From Glossina fuscipes (lineage: Eukaryota > Arthropoda > Insecta > Diptera > Glossinidae), in contig NW_023998498.1 of the NCBI RefSeq assembly GCF_014805625.2, positions 902,243-966,242 on the forward strand: 64,000 bases of DNA. The letters run 5' to 3'. Positions within the stretch are counted from its first letter, which is position 1. Every line of letters begins with the position of its first letter. The position numbers were made by a program, and so were the translations under genes. Shown piece after piece: positions 33,140 to 43,633 of this stretch. The notes below the pieces were generated by a model. That model saw only the letters and a program-made list of their open reading frames with translations, was not told the origin of the DNA and did not search any database.

Positions 33140-34390
33140 ATGTTTAGTATATATTATATATTTCACTAAATCTTGCATACTTGGCAACTAAAGCAAAAAA
33201 GCAAACTATGCAGAAAAGGGGTTTCTCGTGTGCCATATATATTTTTACTAAATATTTTTTTAGTTTTCAAAAATCTTACAACATATATTTATACATTCAA
33301 GTTCGCTCTGCAAAGTTTTCTCGCTACTCTTTGCGCGTTGTAAAGGAATTACATTAGTTTTCAAAACCATTTTGTGAATGAAGAAATAAACACAGAGACA
33401 CATAGGACTGAGAATGGGGAAAAGAAATCGGAAAGTACACTGGTATACACTGGATAACAAAAGGGAACGCAATATGTAAGCGAAATAAGCTTAAACCGCT
33501 AGACGGATCGAAGAATCCCCAACTGAACGGAAAAAGTGGTGGCCTTGCTATTGGCAAACGGACAACTACCTCTAAAACGTACTGTGAACATTTGCACAGC
33601 TCGGTGTATGCTCGATACTACGGTGCTCGATCATGCACGTTATATGAACGGCGATAATAAGGATGCCGGGTCCACTCTCTTATAGCATGGCGTGCCCTAA
33701 ACATTGCCGCACTGTCCGACGACATGGGCTATATTCTCTGTTATGGGGCGTATCTTATGCCTAAATACTTAGGAAAAATTTTAAGTTAACCGCAGTCACC
33801 ACGAATTTGCCAAACGAACCAAGCCAAAAGAAATCTGCTTTCCACATCTAACACCTTGTTAGATGATCTTCTGTGGACGTCAGATCACAAACGGTAGTAT
33901 CTCTCCCCATAGACTTAATCATGGCAACTCTCATGCTCCTAATTCAGCTGCTACTTTTTACTATTTTTACTTACTACTTTATGGATTCATAATAATTGAA
34001 CCTATCTTGTCTGCTCGTACCATGGATCTCCTTAGTACTCTGACTACGAAAAGCGAGCAACCTTTCCGATGCGTCGTTTGAGGGAAATGGAAATTGGACA
34101 AAGAGTATTATAGACAGAATGACGAATTAGATAACCTGGCACGTGTATGGAGGAATGGATGCGCTGACAGATAGAAGCAGAGCTAAACGAGCAGATATGA
34201 GGACGTGTGGAATACATAACAAGTCGAGATGATAATAAAAAGAGAAAATGACAAACAAATAAACGAGCATATAGAAGGGATCACAAACAATCAACGAATA
34301 AAGTCGGACAACGCAGCGGTATGACGAACAGCCAAAATGACGACTAACAGGATTGACATCTGAAAAAAGGTAAACATGGAGGACGGAAAG
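33140..34390. other. No element recognised; one short coding-like frame
   Basis: AT-rich, with a GC-richer island at 33560-33740 that holds the minus-strand frame listed separately. Region 34090-34380 is purine-rich without open frames. Confidence 0.5.
33618..33725 (-). other. 35-codon GC-rich frame, possible exon or small ORF
   Basis: ATG at 33723-33725 to TAG at 33618-33620, encoding a basic peptide starting MSSDSAAMFRARHAIREW. Local GC is clearly above the surroundings. A CAG lies just upstream of the ATG. Too short to identify; could be an exon, a smORF or chance. Confidence 0.2.
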
Positions 34391-34394
34391 GTTG

Positions 34395-34735
34395 AATATG
34401 CTTTTTAACCTTAAAAAGTCGTTACGATTCGAAAATGAAGTGCTGTTAACTATTATCGGTTGCCAGGCTTATGCATCTTTGCGATGCCTTAGGCGTTCAT
34501 TGGCAATTAGGTCCTGTACCGGTTCTAACTGTGGCTCTATGGTGGTTGTGTACATGCTTGTTTTTACTTTTTTATTTATTTTCCTTCTTATTTGTTTCAT
34601 TATACTTATACTAAGTTTTATTATTAATTAATATAAGTTTTGCTTTAAGTGCCAATTGAACTCGAATCTTATTTGTTTAGTTGAGTTTCATGTCTAAGTA
34701 GAATTAAAATAAATAAATAAATAGTCTCTTCTTAA
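34395..34735 (+). mobile_element. Jockey/CR1-like 3' fragment
   Basis: Matches 55365-55670: CTTAACCTTAAAA, then TATCGGTTGCCAGGCTTATG, GGTCCTGTACCGGTT, a T-rich block, AATTGAACTCGA and a GTTGAGTTTCATG stretch, ending in AATAAATAAATAAATAG at 34711-34726. It is the 3' untranslated end of the element described at 46810-49640, which itself lacks the middle block. The 79-codon frame at 34392-34631 is an artefact within it. Confidence 0.8.
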
Positions 34736-35990
34736 AGTAGTCCATACAGCCAGGCCACTGCGCCCTGTAAACGGGCAGAGCGATAGATAAACTTGCAGAG
34801 TAACGCGTCACTCATGAGAATGAAGGATACAACTACAAATCAAAGATTTCACTAGCAAAGTAATTATTGACAACTCATAAATGTGAGAAATCGATGTATT
34901 CCTAAGTTCGAAAGGTGCATCAAATCGAAAAGTTAAGACCATCCATGTTCATCAATCATAAATAAAACTATCCAAATCCCATCTTTAAAAATTTTTCATT
35001 GTCAAACTTGTGTAAGATAAATTTTAGCAGTTAATAGCGATGTCGATGAATTGAGATAGTTTTAAAATCATTTTAAATTTTTCTTAAAATCGATTGCCAG
35101 AGCAAATACTTTCGGTATTTCTCTATATCAATGATAATTTCTATGAAAAGAAAATGCGTGATGCATGCGTCAGGAAATAAATGAATAAATAAACGGATGA
35201 AATGTAACATCAACTATATCGCGCAAAGAGACTATATATGTGGCGATTGCAATTTCAATTTATAAAGTTAGGCTTTTAAGCTTTAGCGCTTTCGCAGTGA
35301 ACGAGCTTAAATAGAGAATAAAAAAGTTTTCGAGTCTTTCAATGAAATTCTAAATAGTTTTCACTTGGCGTGGTCGTCACCGAATTGAAGTTGCTCCTCA
35401 ATTCCTTCGAATGCTGAGGCTGTTTTCGTGAAATCATCAGTGCATGGCATGCAATTCTTGGAATTTGCTTCAGAAATAGAAGTCTTGCTTAAGGCAAAGT
35501 GATAGTCGTGGGCGATTTAAACCTCAGCAAAAAAAAAACTTAAAAATGAAATAAAGTCATGTATATGAAAACTCGTTTATCGCATTAGCAAGAGAAATCT
35601 GGTTAACAAAGGAAAACCAAAAATATGAATTTATTTCCGCTAACAACTCTAAAATTTATCATCAATATCTACAAACACTTCACGTAAATATAATGTAAAC
35701 ATTAAATTCAATATAAAATTGTGCACTCAGTGGATTTAATTATATTTTTCCCAGTAACGCAATGTCCAACAGTTTTGTAATCAAATCTATATGCGAGCAC
35801 AGTTGTGATGAAAGCAAATTAATAAAATTTCAAAGAAAATCTCAACTATAATAATGTAAAGCAAAATAATACAAATAAAGTCAGTATCTACGCAACATAA
35901 CACATGCTAGGAAGCAATGATATAATGAAACCATAACAACATATATGTATGTAAAACAAGTATAGTCTTTTTGGTGGAACGCGGCCCATC
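34736..35990. other. Gene-poor except for the coding-like frame at 35361-35516
   Basis: AT-rich. No element recognised. Confidence 0.5.
35361..35516 (-). CDS. Candidate terminal coding exon
   Basis: A minus-strand frame open from 35516 (after TAA 35517-35519) to TGA at 35361-35363. The peptide contains HDYHFALSKTSISEANSKNC, MPCTDDFTKTASAFEG and IEEQLQFGDDHAK. The composition is acidic and polar with all codon types, unlike AT-driven frames nearby. No ATG near the start, so it would be spliced. Possible acceptors on the minus strand are ...CTTTGCCTTAAG and ...ACTTCTATTTCTGAAG within the first 60 bases. No recognisable domain. It could share a gene with the minus-strand candidates at 38.1-43.6 kb. 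Confidence 0.35.
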   Translation of the reverse strand: MAHDYHFALSKTSISEANSKNCMPCTDDFTKTASAFEGIEEQLQFGDDHAK

Positions 35991-35999
35991 ATAAAACAC

Positions 36000-36350
36000 C
36001 CCACACCACCCTACAGTTATTCATGTAATAACTTTTCAAAAAAAGGCGTATATGAGAAGTGGTCGAAAAAAAATGGGCCAATCATAACCATTTTCAATAC
36101 CGTTCGTTCTTGGCCCAAAAAAGAGTCACCGTATTAAGAAATGCAGCCTGTAGGATGAATTCAAATTTTCATGAACAGCCTTAAGATGGACAGAGGGATC
36201 GGCAGAACAGGCAGGCTTCGATCGATTCAAAAGATAATTTTGGTTTTAAATATAATAAAAGGTCGGTCTGTCTTACGCCCTTCTGGGTGTTACATACGTC
36301 CCTAGAAACTTGATATGCCGTACGCCACTAGTGTCGCGGGATATAAAAAC
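36000..36350 (+). repeat. Dispersed repeat family B
   Basis: Carries ACCCTACAGTTATTCATGT, GAGAAGTGGTCGAAAAA, CCATTTTCAATACCGTTCGT, CTTGGCCCAAAA, and GGCAGGCTTCGATCGATTC in the same order as 61020-61260. Non-coding. Confidence 0.65.
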
Positions 36351-36529
36351 ACAAACAATAAAGGAAGGATGCGGCGCATTTCTACTAAACTCATTCGTCG
36401 CCAAACGTTTTCGTTTTAACAATTTTCTAAATTTCATTTCTTTATTTAACTTAACAGTGTAGTTTATAATAAACAAAAGTTTCTTCAATTAATTTAATTT
36501 TCTTTTTACACTTACAAATGAAGGATGGG

Positions 36530-37570
36530 AGATGTATTTATTTTCTCACAATGTTTGCAACACTCAAAAGGAAGCTTCAGAGACTCTAAAAAGTTTTCAT
36601 CCGAGAGAACATGACCGGAAAGGTGAAGATATCGACTTCAAATTTGGGTGAAACATTGGAACTTTTGCACGCAGCATGGTATTGAAAAAGCTGCCAATTG
36701 TCTGCAGTGAGGCGTAACCTGAGCGCTACTTATTTATTTTTTCTAAACAAACTTTTGTAGGGTTTTGCTCATTAGTCACAAATTTTAAATGATAGAAGAG
36801 TGAAACTTTCCACAGTTATTTTACGAAAAACTCTACCTGTCCTTACAAAGTCAAATTTTGCTTTTTTACCGTTTTGAGGTTTTATGCTTATTCACCATAA
36901 GGTAAACAAGATATAACCTTTAAAATTATTCTGTACACTTCTCAAATGAAGATATATTATCTGCCTAAAAGCTGCGTGAATTCTACAATAAACATGGTGG
37001 ACACTACGACGTGGTGGATTTATGGGTTTTCGGTAATTATTCACAGATTATGAAAGCTAACAGTCTGAAAATTTCTACATTTGCTTTAGGAAAAACTTTA
37101 CTATTTATGTGCAAAAATGGAATAAATTGGTCATGCTCACGCAAAATTATATGTGATTAAAATTTGTTTTTTTTGTTTTCTTGAATGCTTATTTTATTTA
37201 TTTTTTTGAATTGTTCATTTCTCAAATGAAGATATGTTATCTTTCCAAAAATGCGTCAATTCTAAGCAAAATATGGTGGGTACTACGATACGATGGAGCC
37301 ATGGATAATTTTTTTCATGACAATACCGTCGATATATATATCAAAAGAAATTACTTGGCGAGTAGAAGGCGACAAAGTAAGTCTGTTAATTTTAATTTTA
37401 ATTTCGTGGGCGTCATGACAAGGAGGCAATAACTTTTAATGAAGTAAAACTTAAAAGATAAATTTTATCCCATTCACTTTTTTACGACAACAAATAAAAG
37501 CATGGAGCTCCAAAGATTTCAGTGGTGGTGGATATGCGAGGTTTGGCCCCAGCCGAATATAACTTTCATA
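36530..37570 (+). repeat. Dispersed repeat family A, with internal duplication
   Basis: Starts ATGTTTGCAACACTCAAAAGG, with GCAGCATGGTATTGAAAAAG at about 36675. Two related internal segments (TTCTCAAATGAAGATAT at about 36940 and 37214, each followed by ATGGTGG-ACTACGA) show a tandem duplication of about 275 bp. Ends CCAGCCGAATATAACTTTCATACTTG, the family 3' terminus. Confidence 0.55.
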
Positions 37571-38094
37571 CTTGTTATTAACTTATGACTTTATACAACG
37601 TTATAAATCAAAAGAGAATCCTATAGCTGCTGGCCTTTTAAACGTAAGTACATACGTATGACTGCTCGATATACAATTTCAAGGGAAATAAGATATGGTT
37701 TAAGAGTTTTGAATGATTTAGAAAGGTTAGTATATTGGAGACAGTCTGTAACTTATTATAAACAAACGTATCTGAAGGGATGACACAATAGGATAGTTGG
37801 CTTTTTAAATTTTGAAAATGCGTACAAAAACCGCATTAATGAGGTACTTTCGCAGCCGAAGCAATTAACTGCTAAAAATCATTCAACTTAATTAACTGTC
37901 GGTGTGTTTGTTTATGTGTGTGTGTAATTAACCACACAAAACTTTGCTGAGGTTATCTTGTAAATGACGTCTTCAAAAGTCTTTCGGCAGGAAAACTTGA
38001 CACTTGACATTGTTATGATTTGTTTACTGTGTCCATCCTTAGGTCTGCAAAATGCAATACAGCAGTACTGATTTGTATTTTTGTATTCTCCCAT

Positions 38095-38110
38095 AAATTT
38101 TTATTGAGAC
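38095..38110 (-). terminator. Poly(A) signal for candidate exon 38135-38220
   Basis: On the minus strand AATAAA lies at about 38099-38104, some 30 bases after the TAA of the upstream candidate exon. Confidence 0.4.
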
Positions 38111-38134
38111 AAGAAATATCTATGGTGTAATGTG

Positions 38135-38220
38135 TTACATGTCAGAATAGCGTTCTTCAGTAATAAACTGTTGCACGGAAGCCTTGGCTTTCTTAAGATC
38201 GGGATCCCAAGCTATTTTTT
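38135..38220 (-). CDS. Candidate 3'-terminal coding exon
   Basis: On the minus strand a strong acceptor (TTTACTTTCTTTCTTTTTGGTAG) ends at 38221, followed by an 86-base exon. After two bases that complete a split codon it encodes KIAWDPDLKKAKASVQQFIT then EERYSDM and stops at TAA 38135-38137. AATAAA follows within about 35 bases. Acceptor, codon quality, stop and poly(A) signal agree, so I think this is a genuine last exon. No family recognised. The entry phase (needing one base from the previous exon) fits the candidate first exon at 43594-43633. Confidence 0.5.
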
Positions 38221-38551
38221 CTACCAAAAAGAAAGAAAGTAAAATTTGAATGCATACGTTATGCTGAAGGGCGCCGAAGGGCACTTCCTACTGTTACACA
38301 CACAAATAGAAGCAAACAGTCTCTAAGTGAAAATTTGTTTATTAAAATATTTTGTTTATTGTAGCAAGTTCTGCTTAATCGGATGCAAACATATTATATT
38401 GCGTGTACACCACAATGCAATTATACAAGAAACACAGTGACTTGTACTTAATGGGCTTAATCCTCGAAATGAAATTTTGTCCAACGAAAAGCGATTCATT
38501 TACTAATACTACTTTAATCGACAGTCACTAGACGAAAGAAAATGCTTTGTA

Positions 38552-38687
38552 TTATTCCTCACAGCGCATGGCTTTATGGTCGCGTAACGGCCAATACCAG
38601 GCCGCAGAAGGTATACCATCGCGCGAGTTAAACATGATGGTCTGAATTGTGACCGAATTTTTTATATCCGTGTAATATACATAAATT
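38552..38687 (-). CDS. Candidate alternative 3'-terminal exon
   Basis: A T-tract followed by GGAAG on the minus strand ends at 38688. The frame reads IYVYYTDIKNSVTIQTIMFN then SRDGIPSAAWYWPLRDHKAM then RCEE, with TAA at 38552-38554. The 38560-38640 part is GC-rich in an AT-rich background. AATAAA-like signals on the minus strand lie about 200 bases downstream (near 38340-38360). A second acceptor (CACAATTCAG) lies inside. It may be an alternative last exon of the same gene as 38135-38220, or the end of a separate gene. Identity unknown. Confidence 0.4.
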
Positions 38688-38721
38688 CTTCCAAAAAAAA
38701 AAAAATCCAAACTATTTTTAA

Positions 38722-40807
38722 CACTAAACCTACCGACATTTCATGTATACCTATTTCTACCATGTGCGGTCAAATGACCGCATCAAAAAAACATATGTAA
38801 AGTAGATAGTAAACAAAATATTTTTCTGATGCTACAATAAAAACTCGACCCCCGCTTTTCGATGTTATATGTTTTATTTACTTTTATGCATTTTCATCAC
38901 ATTTTTTACAAATTACAGCATTTTGTGTTGCACATTTTCCACATATGTATTTTTTACGTTTTATACAAATTTTGTTTGTTTTGTTGACTTTACAATATCT
39001 TATTTGACAAGATCTCCGTTCGGAAGAAACAGTATTTGTATTTATTATTGTTTTTGATGAGCATTCTTGGCTTATCTGTTTCCCTTTCTGATATTCGGTC
39101 CCAAGTTCTTCTGCCAACTGAAACAAAAACTCTTGCCTCGATATATCCTCACCCGTCGTTTCTTTATATAAAATCCAAGAGTTTATCCCACTATATTTTC
39201 TGGCCATTTGGTCGATTACATCTACACCGAATTTTGTACTATTATAAACTCTAATTGTCTCTGGTATGCGGGTGTCAATTTTTTCAATTTCAACGGATGG
39301 ATGCATTGATTTAAGTATCAATACTATTTTATTGGGTTTAGCTTATAAATTGTAAGAATAAAATCTTTCGATTTGTGTAATATTGTTGAGAAGTGTGTCA
39401 TACTATCCTTTGCCTGTCTCGCTAATTTTGATAGCTCTCTTTTATTTCTCCGGATAGTTCCAACAAGCGTAGTTCTTTTTGCTAGAAGTTTACTCGCTAG
39501 TGACGCGCTTGTAAAAAAATTGTCAACTGTTATATTTCTCCCATGGACCGTATATGGTTCTGCCAATTTCAAAGTTACAAACTCTCCAAGTGGGATTGAT
39601 GATTCTCTTCCTTCATCTTTTCCCAAATATGGAAAGCCGTTTACTATATATTTACTATTTACATCGGAAGCTAACCCGAATTTTATGCCAAATTTGTCCG
39701 GTTTGTTGGGCTTGTATCGAATAAATCTACAAAGTGCTTTTGTAGGAAACAATTGTTCATATATAGCAAGATATGCTCCTGGTGTATAACAGTTTTGACT
39801 GTTTTTGATAAATTTATACCAAACTTCAGAAATTAATGCGAACTTATCGTTTTGTAAGCGTCGGCTTCGTTGATTTTTGTTGTCAAATCGAATAAATCTC
39901 ATGATTTCTGCGAAGCCATTTCGACTCATAGTTGTCGAGAAAAACGACGGACCTCATTTCTTGTTCCATAAATATGACAAATTAATATTTTTAGTCTCAT
40001 ATGCGCCGCGTGCTTATAGAAGTCCAATAAATGCATATCATTTTGTAATAGATAAATTCCATTTCGTTTTCAACACTCGATGTTCAATCATTTTATGATC
40101 GGTAATCAAAGAAAATGCTGAAAATGCTCTGCCATTCACAATATTTCGTTTAGTGTATTCTGTCGGTCCTAATATTTCCTTGAAAATATTATAAATCGAT
40201 GTTCTTCCATTGTTAGACCCTTCTTTTATTTTTTTCCAAACAGTTCCGTCCATAGCAGTTTCAATCTCTTCCTCGTTTTCACTTTCGGAACTAACTATAA
40301 ATCTCTTTTTTTTTTGTTCTCTTCGTATATTCAAAATATTCTCTTCGCCCGTATCGCTGTCAAATAAGTCACAATAATTTTCTGCAGTATTATCATCAAT
40401 ATGGTAAACTTCTTGATCATCTTCCGAACAATCCTCGTCGATATTATTTATTTTGTCTAATAAATTGATATTCCACGAATGTGGGACACATCGATTAGAT
40501 TGTAGATTGTCTACAATTACATTGCAGACTCGTAAAACAATTTTAAGAACGCGATTATCGAAGAATATAGTCGTAAATAACATAAATTTTTCAAGCGGTC
40601 AAATGACCACTCATGGTAGACTAGACATGATGTAATTTGTTTTCGGAAAATACACATTGAAAAAACTTGTTAATATTGAAAAATAAGTTGCATGTATATT
40701 TTAGGAAAAGTCAATAAGACACATGATGATACAATAACGTTTTATGCGAGAAATTTTAAACGAAATTTTAAGTACGGTCATTTGACCTCGCATGGCAGGT
40801 TTAGTGT
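38722..40807 (-). mobile_element. piggyBac element with TIRs and TTAA target site
   Basis: The right end begins CACTAAACCTACC after TTAA (38718-38721). The other end, read inward, begins CACTAAACCTGCC, next to TCAA (a mutated TTAA). Total length 2.09 kb. GGTCA-AA-TGACC palindromes lie near both ends (38766-38781, 40595-40609, 40775-40787). The stretch at 40597-40626 resembles the terminal stretch at 40776-40807, a direct duplication of the terminal module. Contains the dead transposase. Confidence 0.92.
38884..40583 (-). pseudogene. piggyBac transposase, multiply disabled
   Basis: ATG at 40583. One frame runs to 39324 with three nonsense codons: TGA 40038-40040, TAA 40014-40016 and TGA 39954-39956 (the last where Trp is expected in W-N-K-K-W-G-P). 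An acidic N-terminus (IDEDCSEDDQEV, ESENEEEIE) precedes the DDE domain. Of the catalytic aspartates, the first has changed to Tyr (LAIYEQLFPTK, codon 39759-39761, GAT to TAT). The second (NITVDNFFTS, 39522-39524) and the third region (GVDVIDQMARKYS) are intact. A one-base loss near 39330 shifts the frame before MHPSVEIEK. About 20 residues are missing after ARKYS compared with copy 2. The C-terminal Cys-rich domain (CQIRYCK...CGKCATQNAVICKKCDE) is present. It cannot encode active transposase. Confidence 0.93.
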
Positions 40808-40914
40808 CAAACATACTTATCAGCATAATTGCTTTCGAATGGTTACTTTTTCTTTTTATTGCTACTCTTTTAGTTTTTGTGAAAATTTTTATCGCGTGCC
40901 TATTGTAGTTGTTG

Positions 40915-41175
40915 AGTAATTAGTCCTAGTACAGGTATTCTCAGTTTATGCTGTCTGACTGTCGACGTATCCTTAGATCGACTTGCCCCATTGTCAGTAC
41001 TAACTCCTGTTGCTAAATTTGAAACCGGTAGCTTTGCTGCTGCCATCAGGAGAATGTTTGCAATAGGAATTATACAGACGATGAGACGGGGTATGCTTAA
41101 ATGGATTCGAAATTTGACGCTTATCATGAATATATGCGATGTGTGCGATGTGTGTGTGAAGTGACGCTTCAAATT
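40915..41175 (-). repeat. Dispersed repeat family A, inverted fragment
   Basis: AAATTTGAAACCGGTAGCTT, GCCATCAGGAGAATGTTTGC and GAGACGGGGTATGCTTAAAT match the inverted order seen at 62555-62625. Non-coding. Confidence 0.6.
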
Positions 41176-41339
41176 TCGCGCATTCGATTCAAACTTTTTT
41201 GGCGGAGATAAATCCTGAACATAGTAGTTAAATTAGGTTTTTCTAATAGATTTCAGCGTCCTTTAAGACATATTAAACATCTCGACAAAAATGGCAAAGT
41301 ATTGCGGCATTCTAAATTGTTGCGAAAACCTTATACCGG

Positions 41340-42010
41340 TGGGGCAAATTTTTTCTCTCATAACACCGATGCTACGAAAATAGAATCTTTATGAGGCAAG
41401 AAACACTAATTTAAAATATTTGATTGTGCAAATTGGCTCATAATAGTAAATTAGCAAAGAAATCAGCCTTACTATGAATTTGGACTATGTAAGTCTATTT
41501 TTTGGATGCCACCACGTAGGAGGATTCTCATGAAACGGAAACACTTATATTTCAAAAAGTCCTAATTGTTAATTTTTTGCAATTAAACTTGCTTCACGAT
41601 AGTAATTTAATATAAAAACTAACTAAATGAAGCCACTTGGGTTTGGATATCAGATATCTCATGAGTGGTAAGCGCTTCTGAGAAAGGCTTGATTTTTAAT
41701 ATTCTATTATGAAAAGTAACTCATAATAGTGACTGAGCCAAAAGTTAACGATAAGGAATTTGGATCACATAGTTTTAGTTTTTTGGATTCCAACAGGTAT
41801 AAGCGCTACCACGAAAATCACAGAAATTTTAATCTTTCAATATGCGGGCTATCATAAAAATAAAAATTGTGGCATTGTATGAAAATAATTTGTACTTTTT
41901 GGTGTTTTATTATCAAAAGCAGTGAATAACTGTGCTAGGCGAAGTGTTGTAGGGTATGTAATGGTCATCGTTGCCCGACAATAATGTTCTTACTCTTAAT
42001 ATTGTGTGAT
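41340..42010 (+). repeat. Dispersed repeat family B, 3' part
   Basis: Shares with 50320-50620 and 54080-54490 the blocks AATTAACAGAG/AATTAGCAAAG-AAATCA-CCTTAC, TTTTGGTGTTTTATTATCAAAA and TAGGCGAAGTG, ending near GCCCGACAATAATGTTCTTAC. Non-coding. Confidence 0.5.
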
Positions 42011-42773
42011 CATCGAAATAGTGGACAAAGCAATAGCAATCAAAATCATTCAATTAAAATTCATTATCACTTCGAGCACTACGTTAACGCTTCTCAGATT
42101 TGTGGAAAATTTGTGCGTTTATGATAGAGAAGTTTCATGAAAGACCCCAGCGAGCAAATGGTTCGTTGGTTTCCACCACTTTGAAAATTTCGAGATACGG
42201 CAAAAAAATTGAGAAAAAAAAATTTTCATAAGATTGGACACAAAGGAAATCTTATACTTGGATATCGAACGGATTAACTGTGAAATATTTAAAGAATCGA
42301 CTTTTTAGTATGAATCTATGATGAAGCATTACGAAATTCTATTGGTAACAAGCTATGAAAAGTTGGTCGCATATGACAACTAAGTACGAAAAAGAATGTG
42401 ATGATTACCTTTGAAAAAACTAACAAAAGATTTGATTAAAATGGTTCGTCTTTATGTAACAGAGGTAATTAAATTCTAAGAATAAGTTTGAATTTTGCTG
42501 AAAAAAGGTAGTGAACTTTACTTTTATCTCATAGTTGGAAACGCCCACCGAAACAAAAGCTTAAAAGCAACTGCCACCCTAAAAGAAATGAAAAGAAAAA
42601 CCGGGTTAGGCTAGTCAAATAATTAAAAAAAATAAATTTATGAACATAAGAATACAAACTATATGCGTAGGATTTGAATGCATGTGTTTGTAAATAAAGT
42701 AATACACTTATTGCATTCTTATTAATGAGAACTGCACGTGCATTTTATGATTCTCTACAATCAGCTGAAGTCT

Positions 42774-42777
<4 letters not shown>

Positions 42778-42804
<27 letters not shown>
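42778..42804. repeat. (TC)n microsatellite
   Basis: About 13 TC units following a CTCCTTC lead-in. Confidence 0.95.
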
Positions 42805-42807
<3 letters not shown>

Positions 42808-43073
42808 CTCATTTGTTTGACCTCCGCATATATTAATCCAAAATTGGCCAGTACTCCTAATGTGATCTTGCTTAATAAAAAGCTATCCTACGTATCATAC
42901 GTTGGTGAAGTATCGTTTAATGATTCTCGGTATTGACAGTTAGATTTTAAAAGTTCACTTCAAACCATCCTTTACGAAATTTTATATCATTTCACTAATT
43001 GTTTCATGTAAGTAACAACTGATTTAAAGGACTCTGCTTTTCTTATTTTGCAAATGTTGAAAAAATATGCAAT

Positions 43074-43391
43074 TCACGTGAAGTGATTAATAATAATTTT
43101 AATTTCAAGTTTAATTGCAACCTTGCAAAAAATATGTGGAGAATGAAACAGGAGTTTGTGGATAGAAGTGAATAGAAATGAGTAGAATGTAAAGCTAAGC
43201 ATTATTAAGTGAAAAATCGGGGTTGCCTTGTTGTTCGTTGTGTCGTTATTCCCGATTAACAATAAACAACAACATCCCATTGATTTTTTTGGTTTTGACG
43301 TGATTATTTTTGATGATAAAAAAAGTTCTCCAAACTTAGCGTAAGTTAGTGTTCTTCGTCGTAAACTGCAAATTGTGGAAGGTTTGCTCAT
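43074..43391 (-). other. 105-codon minus-strand frame, doubtful
   Basis: Longest ATG frame in this stretch, starting MSKPSTICSLRRRTLTYAKF and ending in a hydrophobic, AT-driven tail. It lies just downstream of the candidate exon at 43594-43633 on the same strand. The upstream extension begins with GTG, not ATG. The first 60 residues are varied enough to be considered, but no domain is seen. Confidence 0.2.
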
Positions 43392-43593
43392 TTTAAAGGA
43401 GACGATTTGATACCGATGATGCGGAAATGGTGATTGAAAGCTCAAAACGATTACGACAGCTTGCAAATCATTATTGGTAAAAGGAAAGTAGGATTGTAAA
43501 ACTTCACTGCTCACTAGGCACTCTATTCAAAGTTCTTCATAAAAATGTGAGCATGAAAAAGATGTTTTCCAAGTGCATAGCTTTTTTACTCAC

Positions 43594-43633
43594 CGTTGCA
43601 GTAAATGAATCGCGCCACAAGATCGCGTGCCAT
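43594..43633 (-). CDS. Candidate first coding exon
   Basis: ATG at 43631-43633 (A at -3, G at +4, so a good context) encodes MARDLVARFIYCN plus one base, then a consensus donor ACG|GTGAGT with GT at 43592-43593. An in-frame TAA lies 18 bases upstream, so the ATG would be the true start. Codon choice is typical of coding DNA. The exit phase matches the entry phase of 38135-38220 on the same strand. Joined they would give a 41-residue frame, though extra exons in between are possible. Protein unknown. Confidence 0.35.

Noticed and set aside
34392..34631. 79-aa hydrophobic protein
   Set aside because: It lies inside the 3' untranslated part of the Jockey/CR1-like fragment and is not conserved as a frame in the 55.2-kb copy.
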